From Proteiniphilum sp. UBA5384 (GTDB taxonomy: Bacteria > Bacteroidota > Bacteroidia > Bacteroidales > Dysgonomonadaceae): a stretch of DNA of 64,000 nucleotides. A model generated the notes under the pieces. That model did not search any database and was not told the origin of the DNA. It worked only from the letters and a program-made list of their open reading frames with translations. The translations under genes and the position numbers were made by a program. The DNA lies in contig NZ_DHOS01000052.1 in the NCBI RefSeq assembly GCF_002410825.1, positions 115,711 through 179,710 of the forward strand. The letters are read 5' to 3'. Of the stretch, positions 34,043 to 42,013 are shown piece after piece (positions within the stretch are counted from its first letter, which is position 1; the number at the start of each line of letters is the position of its first letter).

Positions 34043-35557
34043 TTACTTCGGCATGTCCGGTAAAGTAAAACCATTTTCATAGGTATGTCTAATCCATTCA
34101 TTGGCCATTTCGAACGCATTGAATTCAGCAAACCGCCTGTCGAATTTCGGATCACCGTCAATCACCGCATATTCATCGTGCGTGACAATACTGATCTTGT
34201 CACTGGGGGAAATGTTGGTGAATTGCATCTTTTCGCCGTCCCATTGTAGTTCGCGGTGCAGTCCCTGTAAGCCGGAAAGGCGTACAGCCAATACTCCCAT
34301 CACCACCATCTCATTGAAAGGCCCTGAAAAGCGGAAATTCGACGATGCTTCGGTCCTGTTTTCGGGAGATTCTTTGCATGCCCTGATCCAGTCCTGTTCA
34401 TGGGCGTTGGTATCCCAGATATTACCATTTCCCCCTTTGATACGGGGTATTGTAGGCTCAGGTTGATTGAAATCAGCCATCTTGGCTGTGGGGATTAATG
34501 TGGGATTCATTCCATAGCAGCCGGTCATGATCTTTCCTTTGGTTCCCACCAGTATGATCCCTCCATTGGAATCACCCATCATTTCTCCGTCTTCGAGTTC
34601 TTCCGGCCTGTCGGGAAGCAGTCCCCCGTCGTACCAATGTACGGTGAGTTCGGGCATGTTGACGTTCCCCTTTGCCGGACGCACGGGAAATTTATAAGTC
34701 ACTATTTGTGCCTGTGGTGGAGAATATAAGTTTGACAATGTAGAACTTGCAGAAACGCTCACGGGGTATTTTAAATCCAGTGCCCAATAGAGTGGATCCA
34801 TGATATGGCAAGCCATATCTCCTAATGCACCGGTTCCGAAATCCCAGAATCCACGCCAGTTCCAGGGCGTATATGCCGGATCGTAAGGACGCTTCTTTGC
34901 CGGACCTATGAATAAATCCCAATCCAATGCCGAAGGTACAGGCACACCTCCTTTGGGTTCACCCAATCCCTGTGGCCAGATAGGACGGTCTGTCCAGCAA
35001 TGTGCTTCATATACATCGCCGATTACGCCTGATTGTATCCATTCGGCCACCTGTCGGCACCAGTCGAATGAATTTCCCTGGTTCCCCATCTGGGTTGCTA
35101 CTTTATATTTCTCAGTGAGCTTGGTGAGTAATCTCGATTCATAGACTGAATGAGTCAATGGTTTCTGGACATAAGCATGCTTACCCAATGTGATGGCATG
35201 CGCTGCTACTCCGGCGTGGGTATGGTCAGGGGTTGCCACCATAATGGCATCGATGGATTTTTCCATCTGGTCGAACATTTTCCGCCAATCCTTAAACTGT
35301 TTGGCCTTAGGATAATCGTTAAGCGTTTTGGAGGCATATTTCCAGTCGACGTCACATAACGCAACGATATTCTCTGTCTTCATGTTCGCCAGATTACGCC
35401 GTCCCATTCCTCCTACACCGATGCCGGCAATGTTCAGTTTGTCACTCGGGGATGTATAACCCCCTGCTTTTCCCAGTACGGTAGTGGGTACAATCGTAAG
35501 ACCCGCAGCCCCTATGGCAGCGGTTTTTAAAAAATTCCTGCGTGAATAAGTTGTCAT
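34043..35557 (-). CDS. Exported Gfo/Idh/MocA family oxidoreductase, copy 1
   Basis: This 504-residue protein has a twin-arginine signal (TYSRRNFLKTAAIGAAGL). The Rossmann domain has the dinucleotide loop IAGIGVGGMGRRN and VALCDVDW, and the catalytic-lysine motif appears as YVQKPLTHSVYES, with Gln where many family members have Glu. The C-terminal domain carries WRGFWDFGTGALGDMACHIMDP, typical of Bacteroidetes exported members. Tat export suggests it is folded with NAD(P) bound, as in glucose-fructose oxidoreductase. The reaction is probably sugar C3 oxidation or reduction (inference). It shares a 32-bp signal-peptide-coding identity with the FAD oxidoreductase gene at 40190. Confidence 0.88.
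   Translation of the reverse strand: MTTYSRRNFLKTAAIGAAGLTIVPTTVLGKAGGYTSPSDKLNIAGIGVGGMGRRNLANMKTENIVALCDVDWKYASKTLNDYPKAKQFKDWRKMFDQMEKSIDAIMVATPDHTHAGVAAHAITLGKHAYVQKPLTHSVYESRLLTKLTEKYKVATQMGNQGNSFDWCRQVAEWIQSGVIGDVYEAHCWTDRPIWPQGLGEPKGGVPVPSALDWDLFIGPAKKRPYDPAYTPWNWRGFWDFGTGALGDMACHIMDPLYWALDLKYPVSVSASSTLSNLYSPPQAQIVTYKFPVRPAKGNVNMPELTVHWYDGGLLPDRPEELEDGEMMGDSNGGIILVGTKGKIMTGCYGMNPTLIPTAKMADFNQPEPTIPRIKGGNGNIWDTNAHEQDWIRACKESPENRTEASSNFRFSGPFNEMVVMGVLAVRLSGLQGLHRELQWDGEKMQFTNISPSDKISIVTHDEYAVIDGDPKFDRRFAEFNAFEMANEWIRHTYENGFTLPDMPK
35523..35554 (-). repeat. 32-bp repeat, copy 1 (Tat signal region)
   Basis: It is a perfect 32-base match to 41901-41932. Both copies encode the TYSRRNFLKT part of Tat signals in otherwise unrelated genes. 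Confidence 0.75.
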
Positions 35558-35611
35558 AGATTTTTATATAAAGCCTCTTTTGTTATTTTATATCGTTTTC
35601 TGTTTTATGGA

Positions 35612-36694
35612 TTATTGAATATTAATGTGTTGGATAGTGTCATGCAGCTTGTCGGAGAAACGAAGAAAACCCAAGTCGGTAAAATGAATACCATCCACTG
35701 TCGCTTCCCCGTCATTGCCGATCAGCTCATCATTTGCCAGATAATATATATTTTTATCTCCTTCACGTTTTATCTTTTCATATTCTTCCCGCAGGAGTCG
35801 GTTCTTTTCTGTTATTACCCCATAGATGTTTTTATCATAATACGAATGGGGAAAAATAACTGTCTCCACAAAAAGGATTGGAGTCTCGGGGTTTGCTTTG
35901 CGCAAGATATCGAAAAAAGGCTTTGTTTTTTCGGTCAATTGCTTGGCATTGACATTGGGAATAAAATCAAGGATGAACAGCGACGCATCCCGGCGGGTTG
36001 CCATCAGTTCAGCAATCTCATAATCGAGTTGTCCGTTACCACTGAATCCCAGATTGATTACCTCCCTGTTTAGCCGGCGGGCGAGGATATTGGTATATGA
36101 CATTCCGGGTCTTGTGGCACACCCTCCCTGGGTGATGCTGGTTCCGTAAACAAGAATTGGATGAGTCGTGTCAGGGTAGGGAAGTGCCGGCTTTTTAATG
36201 TAAGCCGAGGAATCTACTCCTACCGAAAGTGAAACCACTCCGTCGTAAAGCGGAAGAAATAGCATATATTCCCGTTCCTGGGACGTCATATTGGAGATAA
36301 TGGTTTGTTCGTTCACTTTCCCTGAGGGGAGCCCGGCTTTTACGGGTTGCCAATGATATCCTTCCCATGTATATAGATCGACACCTTTGATCCCCGTTTC
36401 GGTCATATGATTCATTCGGTTGTCACCTGCCACTTCCCATTTGGCAGAAATAGCTGTGCTGTTTGTCCTGAAGCGGATCGCCAGCCCTGATGTGTTTTTC
36501 CCTAAGTCCCATACCGGTGGTCGGCATGCATCTTTCAGATATGCCGGAAGGCGCTCATACCGGGTTTCGGTCTCGTCTGATGCTTTTCCTATCAACGGAA
36601 ATTGATCCGCATCATAATATGCCGTTTGTGCCCGAATTTGGGATGTGTCTAAATATAAGATAATTGCAAGTAGAGTGAAAATTATCCTGTTCAT
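35612..36694 (-). CDS. Secreted SGNH/GDSL hydrolase (putative carbohydrate esterase)
   Basis: This 360-residue secreted protein has signal MNRIIFTLLAIILYLDTSQIRA cleaved near residue 22. An N-terminal beta-sandwich (about 25-170) precedes an SGNH domain. Nucleophile Ser is in VYGTSITQGG, with Gly/Asn in GFSGNGQLDYE, Asn in DFIPNVN, and Asp-His in VDGIHFTDLGF. This two-domain form is common in glycan loci, where it removes acyl groups. Here it would deacylate the substrate before oxidation (inference). It sits between the two Gfo/Idh-TIM barrel cassettes. Confidence 0.85.
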   Translation of the reverse strand: MNRIIFTLLAIILYLDTSQIRAQTAYYDADQFPLIGKASDETETRYERLPAYLKDACRPPVWDLGKNTSGLAIRFRTNSTAISAKWEVAGDNRMNHMTETGIKGVDLYTWEGYHWQPVKAGLPSGKVNEQTIISNMTSQEREYMLFLPLYDGVVSLSVGVDSSAYIKKPALPYPDTTHPILVYGTSITQGGCATRPGMSYTNILARRLNREVINLGFSGNGQLDYEIAELMATRRDASLFILDFIPNVNAKQLTEKTKPFFDILRKANPETPILFVETVIFPHSYYDKNIYGVITEKNRLLREEYEKIKREGDKNIYYLANDELIGNDGEATVDGIHFTDLGFLRFSDKLHDTIQHINIQ

Positions 36695-36726
36695 CTTTGA
36701 AATGTTTGTGAGAAATTTATAAATAT

Positions 36727-37608
36727 CTACTTAAGGAGATACTTGTTCAATAATTCTATGCTCTTGTGAATATTTTCTCTTCCATTGGATTCAACTCCAT
36801 ACCATCCTCTGAAGCCCGTTTTGTATGTCATTTTAATCATCTGTTCATTTAACTTGTCCGTCGGTTGATTCCTGAATGACATTCCCCCTGCATAAGGAAG
36901 GGTTTTGCGTAGATATTCCATATTGTCTATCTCTCCTCCCGGTTGCCTCCAATCGGGGAGAATGCCGAGATATTTGTTATTCACCTCTTTCATCAGGGAG
37001 ACTAACCAATCGGCATCGTCGGAAACGCCCCCATGGTTTTCAATCAATATGCTGATATTGGCAGGGATGGCATAGTCCAGCATCATATTATAAGTCTCCG
37101 CGGACCATTTCAATGCTTCTGTTTTTGAGATACCGTCAGCTCCTCGGCAGTTGGTGCGGATCGCATGGCATCCCAAGTAATTCGCTATATCGATCCATTT
37201 ACGATGGTTTATCACTGTCTGTTTTCTTTCTTCCTTTGACGGGGTACAGGTTTCACCTTCCAGATCGATCATGATTAATACCATCTCTACCCCATTATCT
37301 TCCGCATTTTTTTTCAGCTGATTTAAATAAGTAAACGTGGGTACTTCAAAAAGGGTATTGACAAATTCTATCCCATTCAATCCAAAGTCCTGACGTGCTA
37401 TCTTGGGAAAGTCCAGGGTTTTCCATTTACCGGCATTTATCTCATCAACCAACGACCATTGGGCAAGCGAGATGTCGTTCTTCCCGATCCAACGGGGGCC
37501 TTGAGCAGCCTCAACTGTTTGAAGCTGCAGAAGCGAGGGTGCAATGAAGCTTCCGGCTCCAATCATCAATGATTTTTCGAAAAAATTTCTCCGTGTCATT
37601 TTTTTCAT
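36727..37608 (-). CDS. Exported sugar phosphate isomerase/epimerase-like TIM barrel, copy 2
   Basis: From the ATG at 37608 this is a 293-residue protein with a Tat signal (MTRRNFFEKSLMIGAGSFIA). The longer frame to 37653 overlaps the upstream gene. The barrel has LAQWSLVDEINAGK, FGLNGIEFVNTLF, GCHAIRTNCRGADG, ISILIENHGGVSDD, YLGILPDWRQPG and GMSFRN, with the acidic and His metal positions of the AP_endonuclase_2 fold. The final GWYGVESNGRENIHKS is typical. It lies 16 bp after the second Gfo/Idh gene. It is only distantly similar to copy 1, so the two likely act on different intermediates. Confidence 0.8.
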   Translation of the reverse strand: MKKMTRRNFFEKSLMIGAGSFIAPSLLQLQTVEAAQGPRWIGKNDISLAQWSLVDEINAGKWKTLDFPKIARQDFGLNGIEFVNTLFEVPTFTYLNQLKKNAEDNGVEMVLIMIDLEGETCTPSKEERKQTVINHRKWIDIANYLGCHAIRTNCRGADGISKTEALKWSAETYNMMLDYAIPANISILIENHGGVSDDADWLVSLMKEVNNKYLGILPDWRQPGGEIDNMEYLRKTLPYAGGMSFRNQPTDKLNEQMIKMTYKTGFRGWYGVESNGRENIHKSIELLNKYLLK

Positions 37609-37624
37609 AATTACTTCCATTTTT

Positions 37625-39094
37625 TTAAGGCATTGGTGGTAATTTCCAACCATTATGATAGGTATGGTTGATCAACTCCCGCGCAAATTCCCGTGCATTC
37701 TGAGGCTCTGTCCAGGTCTTATCGAATGCGGGATGCCCGTCTTTGATTTTGAATCCGTCTTCGACCACGGCACTGATGGTTGCATCTGCCGGAATGTTAG
37801 TGAATTCCATTTTTTCCCCATCCCATGCCAATTCCTGATTTAATCCTTGAAGCCGCACTGCAAGAACCCCCATGACAATCATCTCGTTGAATGGTCCTGC
37901 AATTTCAAAATCGGAAGCAGGTTCAATCCTGTTTTCATAGCTTTCCTTGCATGCACGTACCCAGTCCATTTGATGGGAAAGGGCTACCTCTCGCTGCGTT
38001 TCCGGTGAATGGGGATTTCTTCCGGATAGTAAATAGGGTTCAGCTCCCGAACTTCCACAAATCAAAGTGTCTTTCGAACCATAGAAAATAACCCCTCCAC
38101 CTTGTATATTCAATTCATTACCGGCCGGTATCCCGTCTGGGCGAGGCGGCTGTAAGCCACCGTCATACCATGTGATCTCCACTTCGGGCATACCTGCTTT
38201 AGGCATATTGTCACGGGCCGGAAAAACATACTTGAACATCTGTGCCGTAGGGCAACTCTCCGACATCAACATGGAGGAAGATCCCTGTACTTTTGCAGGA
38301 TATCGCAGATTGAGGGCCTTGAATACAGGAAACAGGATATGGCAGGCCATATCTCCTAAAGCTCCGGTACCGAAATCCCACCAACCCCGCCAATTCCAAG
38401 GTGTATAGATGCTTTGATAAGGTCTCATGGAAGTCGGTCCAATAAATAGGTTCCAGTCCAATGTGTTCGGCTTTCTCTCTGTCCCAGATGGACGGGATAA
38501 TCCTTGCGGCCAGATCGGACGGTCGGTAAATGCTTCTACTTTACCCACTTCCCCAATTTGTCCATCCCATATCCAATCAATGATTTGACGGATTCCCGGG
38601 GATGAAGCGCCCCCGTTGCCCATTTGAGTGGCTACTTTATGCTTTTTTGCTAATTTATTCAGCAGACGGGACTCATAAACACTGTGGGTCAGTGGCTTTT
38701 CTACATACACATGTTTGCCTATGGTGATCGCATCTGCAGCAATGATTGCATGAGTATGGTCGGAAGTGGCAACCATAACAGCATCAATGCTTTTACCTAC
38801 CTCATCATACATTTTACGATAATCGTAATATCTTTTTGCTTTTGGAAAGTAATCAAAAGCAGGTTTGCTATATTTCCAATCGACATCGGCGAGCGCTACA
38901 ATATTTTGACTTTGCATCTCTTTGAGTACGGCGAAGCCTCTTCCTCCTATGCCCACACCCGCAATGTTTAATCGATCGGTAGGGGCTATATGTCCCGTGC
39001 GTTTCCCGAGCACCGGGGAAGGCACGACCGTCAGCCCCGCAACGGCAGTTACGGCAGCTCCGATAAATTTTCTTCTTGATATTTTTGATGACAT
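37625..39094 (-). CDS. Exported Gfo/Idh/MocA family oxidoreductase, copy 2
   Basis: This 489-residue protein begins with a Tat-like signal (KISRRKFIGAAVTAVAGL). The nucleotide loop is IAGVGIGGRGFA and the catalytic-lysine motif is VYVEKPLTHSVYES, the standard EKP form. The second domain has WRGWWDFGTGALGDMACHILFP. It is a clear paralogue of the gene at 34043, and both end with a similar NG-[FW]-x-LP-x-MP tail. The QKP versus EKP difference and moderate divergence suggest different sugar or direction of hydride transfer. In the 3-keto pathway, one such enzyme oxidises the glycoside and another reduces the released 3-keto sugar (inference). Confidence 0.88.
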   Translation of the reverse strand: MSSKISRRKFIGAAVTAVAGLTVVPSPVLGKRTGHIAPTDRLNIAGVGIGGRGFAVLKEMQSQNIVALADVDWKYSKPAFDYFPKAKRYYDYRKMYDEVGKSIDAVMVATSDHTHAIIAADAITIGKHVYVEKPLTHSVYESRLLNKLAKKHKVATQMGNGGASSPGIRQIIDWIWDGQIGEVGKVEAFTDRPIWPQGLSRPSGTERKPNTLDWNLFIGPTSMRPYQSIYTPWNWRGWWDFGTGALGDMACHILFPVFKALNLRYPAKVQGSSSMLMSESCPTAQMFKYVFPARDNMPKAGMPEVEITWYDGGLQPPRPDGIPAGNELNIQGGGVIFYGSKDTLICGSSGAEPYLLSGRNPHSPETQREVALSHQMDWVRACKESYENRIEPASDFEIAGPFNEMIVMGVLAVRLQGLNQELAWDGEKMEFTNIPADATISAVVEDGFKIKDGHPAFDKTWTEPQNAREFARELINHTYHNGWKLPPMP

Positions 39095-39106
39095 ACTCTC
39101 TATATT

Positions 39107-40156
39107 CTATTTGTTATCCAGTACTTTATGTTTATCCAGTTCTTTATAGAGTATCTCAGAGTCGGGGTGGCCGGCAAAAGCTTGACTGCCCGGCTTATTC
39201 AGTAGACCGGTGTACTGGTAAATCAATATTTTTTCCACAAACGGTGATACAGCCTCCAATTGGCGGATAACGCGTTCGGCCGGCGCAGGTAAGAGAGCGC
39301 TTCGATATACCTCTCCTTCGAACCGGAATATTTCCACATCCGCCCACAAATGTGCATGTGAAGCTTTCTTATGAACACGGTATAACTGTTCAAAATATTT
39401 GGCACTTTCTTCCACTTGTGTTTTTTCCACTCCTATTTCATCTTGATAGGCTATAAAATCAACATCCAACTTCTCCAGTTGACGTGTAAACTGGTCATCG
39501 GCTTTCACATTCTTTGTACCGTAAGGAGCGATTAATGTTTTTGCTTTAGGGGTTAATTTCGCGGCCTCGGCGGAAGATGCGTTCACATAATCGATAAAGA
39601 AATCATCATAATAACCTGTGATGCCGGTTTCATTGGGATAATACCAACCGTAAAAGCTTTTATGGTGCGCATACTTTTCCGCAATTTCATCCATCCCCTT
39701 TAACCGCAATTTGTTGATTTCCGGATCCGTCATCAGGAAATAAGGATTCTTATAGTCCCCGAAGTAGTCGTTGCTGATAAAAAAGTTCACGTCATATTTA
39801 TCTGCCGCGCTTAAAATCGTTTCCAACGAGTCGTCGCAATTCATTTCGTGTTGAGGCTGCAATGAGGAAGGATAAAAGGTCTTGCCGTTGATGGCCACAT
39901 CAAGTAAAACCATGTAACGGATACCGCAATCGGCAATTTCTTTCACCTTCATGTCCCATTGTTTTGCCGTGAATGACTTCAAAGTCGCATCCCAATATTT
40001 TCCTTCAGCCATGTTATGGTGTTGGAATTCGAACCATGATCCCTCTATCGGTTTTATTTTACCCGGATTGTGTCGGATTACAGCCTGTATTTCAGGGGAG
40101 AGACTCCCTGCCAGGAGTGCTGCCCCGCATGATTGTAAAAAAAATCGTCGTTTCAT
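39107..40156 (-). CDS. DUF4434 family exported protein, copy b
   Basis: This 349-residue protein has a Tat/Sec signal (MKRRFFLQSCGAALLAGSLS). DUF4434-like segments follow: SWFEFQHHNMAEGKYW, QWDMKVKEIADCGIRYMVLL, FFISNDYFGDY, SFYGWYYPNETGI with a Glu at the position expected for an acid/base, IAYQDEIGVEKTQ, and LWADVEIFRFEG. It is only weakly similar to copy a at 31971. It starts the [DUF4434, Gfo/Idh, TIM barrel] cassette, 13 bp before the Gfo/Idh gene. A glycosidase role is plausible but unproven. Confidence 0.72.
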   Translation of the reverse strand: MKRRFFLQSCGAALLAGSLSPEIQAVIRHNPGKIKPIEGSWFEFQHHNMAEGKYWDATLKSFTAKQWDMKVKEIADCGIRYMVLLDVAINGKTFYPSSLQPQHEMNCDDSLETILSAADKYDVNFFISNDYFGDYKNPYFLMTDPEINKLRLKGMDEIAEKYAHHKSFYGWYYPNETGITGYYDDFFIDYVNASSAEAAKLTPKAKTLIAPYGTKNVKADDQFTRQLEKLDVDFIAYQDEIGVEKTQVEESAKYFEQLYRVHKKASHAHLWADVEIFRFEGEVYRSALLPAPAERVIRQLEAVSPFVEKILIYQYTGLLNKPGSQAFAGHPDSEILYKELDKHKVLDNK

Positions 40157-40189
40157 TTAGGTCTGTTTTTGAACGGTTTCATCTGGAAA

Positions 40190-41938
40190 TTACATTTTTT
40201 CCAGCTCTTCATCCGAAGGCCATTCAGTTTCAATTCCACGGGATCGGATCCTCAATTGAAAATCATTCAGCACATTTTTCTCTTTCCGGATCTGATGCGG
40301 CGAGTAGTTATTGTCCAGTGAAAATGACAGCAATTCTCCTACTGCTTCCCCGATATTCCATTCTACAGGATGCAAGCGGTAACAGCCGTTTGTAATATGG
40401 GTAGTGCCTATGTTCTTATTTGCCGGAATAAGATTCTTCATTCTCACCGGAAGCAACGCTCCCAACGGAATTTGAAATCTCAAAGCATCCATATCGATAT
40501 AATTATCCATTGCTGTTGTTGGATGCAAGTCGATAGGGTAATATCCGATGCCGATGCTGTCATGGAAAAAGGCCGCTTTATCTTTGTTCTCTGTAGCTAC
40601 CAAAGCCCTATTGTCACATCCTACATGCTCTTCTGTTACAGTAAAAAGAGATTTAATGCGCCTTGCTTCCCTCACGTAAGGGTATTTTGCCAACCCGTCA
40701 TCCGTTCCCAGGATATCTTTCCGCAATCGCAACCCTGGCCATCCTTTTCCTCCGTCGGGATGAGGGGCTTCTGTCTGTAACCAATACAATAATGATAAAC
40801 TTAATTGTTTTCCTTCCTCGACAAACTTGTTAAAATCCCTGTCGGACGCTCCGATGAGGTTCCCCAGGAAATAATCATTCTGTGGCCAGTTTATCAATGA
40901 AATATCGCCGGAATAGAACCCATCTTCAAAATTATTCTTGTCCACGATCCGCCTGTAACTCCAAAGATTGAAGATATCTCCGCATCCTTTATTCGTAGGA
41001 TCCACACAAAGTGCTTTTTTCTCCAGCGTCCGGGGATTGGAATAATGCATTGCCAGGAGTTTGCCAGGCCATGGCTGTTTTAACTGAGGCGTGAAATCCC
41101 TCCAGAATGTGTAATCCGAAGGCTTCTCAATAACATGATTTTCTTCAGGTAGATAATCAATTGCAAAACATATAGTGAAAGCCTGTATATTGTTGGGGTT
41201 GGCTTCCTCCGGAGCATGCAGCTCTCCGGTATCTTTACGTGATTCCGAACCGGTAATAAATTCCGTCCCCGTTAGTGGTAACAAATCTCCTAATTCCGTG
41301 GCATCCACAAAATAGGGAGCTTTCAATATTTTGATGTCTGCTGTTACACTGCTTTTTACGGTTATGTCCTCAACGGTATCCTTGTTTACGGAACTTTTTA
41401 TGGCTTTGTATTGATATAGTACCGTCAGTTTTCCGGAACTTATATAAGGAGCCAATATTTCAAGAATAATTGTCAAAGCGACTTTCGGCTCATGGCATAA
41501 CCGGGATACGGATGCGTTACCGGGATTCAGATAAGGGTTGTTCCTTGCACTCTCTTTTAAAGGATAATTACTCCGGTAATATTCCCTGATATGGTTCCTC
41601 AGTTCCCGGTATGTCTTCGTCGATCCCGTATGTTCTATCCAGCGGTGTTCATCCGGAGGAACTCCCTGTTGTGTGAGTTGCCCTCCCAACCAATCCGTTT
41701 CCTCGGTAAGGATCACTCTTTTCCCGTTTCTGAGCGATGAAAGTGCCGCTGCCACGCCTCCCAATCCTCCTCCGATAATGACGATGTCTGCCGTTAGTGT
41801 CTCTTCTCTTTGGGTAATGGATACCCGTTGCAGTGCATTATCTTTCGACATGCTTTGTAATCCGGAGGGTGTGACTAGCAGTACTCCACCCGCCGATACC
41901 GTTTTTAAAAAATTCCTGCGTGAATAAGTTGTTGTCAT
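40190..41938 (-). CDS. Exported FAD-dependent oxidoreductase (FAD_oxidored family)
   Basis: This 582-residue protein has a Tat signal (TYSRRNFLKTVSAGGVLLV) and a classic FAD Rossmann motif ADIVIIGGGLGGVAAALSS. The family segment ETDWLGGQLTQQGVPPDEHRW and C-terminal LLPVRMKNLIPANKNIGTTH follow, ending with GEAVGELLSFSLD. The family is frequent in Bacteroidetes and Planctomycetes glycan loci, often next to Gfo/Idh proteins, without a firmly known reaction. Sugar or polyol oxidation in the periplasm is likely. It follows DUF5018 by 75 bp, with a large hairpin in that gap. Confidence 0.85.
   Translation of the reverse strand: MTTTYSRRNFLKTVSAGGVLLVTPSGLQSMSKDNALQRVSITQREETLTADIVIIGGGLGGVAAALSSLRNGKRVILTEETDWLGGQLTQQGVPPDEHRWIEHTGSTKTYRELRNHIREYYRSNYPLKESARNNPYLNPGNASVSRLCHEPKVALTIILEILAPYISSGKLTVLYQYKAIKSSVNKDTVEDITVKSSVTADIKILKAPYFVDATELGDLLPLTGTEFITGSESRKDTGELHAPEEANPNNIQAFTICFAIDYLPEENHVIEKPSDYTFWRDFTPQLKQPWPGKLLAMHYSNPRTLEKKALCVDPTNKGCGDIFNLWSYRRIVDKNNFEDGFYSGDISLINWPQNDYFLGNLIGASDRDFNKFVEEGKQLSLSLLYWLQTEAPHPDGGKGWPGLRLRKDILGTDDGLAKYPYVREARRIKSLFTVTEEHVGCDNRALVATENKDKAAFFHDSIGIGYYPIDLHPTTAMDNYIDMDALRFQIPLGALLPVRMKNLIPANKNIGTTHITNGCYRLHPVEWNIGEAVGELLSFSLDNNYSPHQIRKEKNVLNDFQLRIRSRGIETEWPSDEELEKM
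41901..41932 (-). repeat. 32-bp repeat, copy 2 (Tat signal region)
   Basis: It is identical to 35523-35554 over 32 bases and covers the TYSRRNFLKT codons. Confidence 0.75.
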
Positions 41939-41960
41939 TAGGTTTGATTTTTCTCATTGA

Positions 41961-42004
41961 TCATACCTTAAAGAGGAAAACTGGTTTCCCTCTTTAAGGT
42001 ATGA
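41961..42004 (-). repeat. Large intra-operon stem-loop with 16-bp perfect arms
   Basis: Arms at 41961-41976 and 41989-42004 are perfect reverse complements with a 12-base loop that can pair further (AAA/TTT). It lies 9 bases after the DUF5018 stop, before the FAD oxidoreductase. There is no T-tract on the transcribed side, so an mRNA-stabilising or processing structure separating susCD-binding protein from the enzymes is more likely than a terminator. Confidence 0.7.
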
Positions 42005-42013
42005 AAAAGTCAT

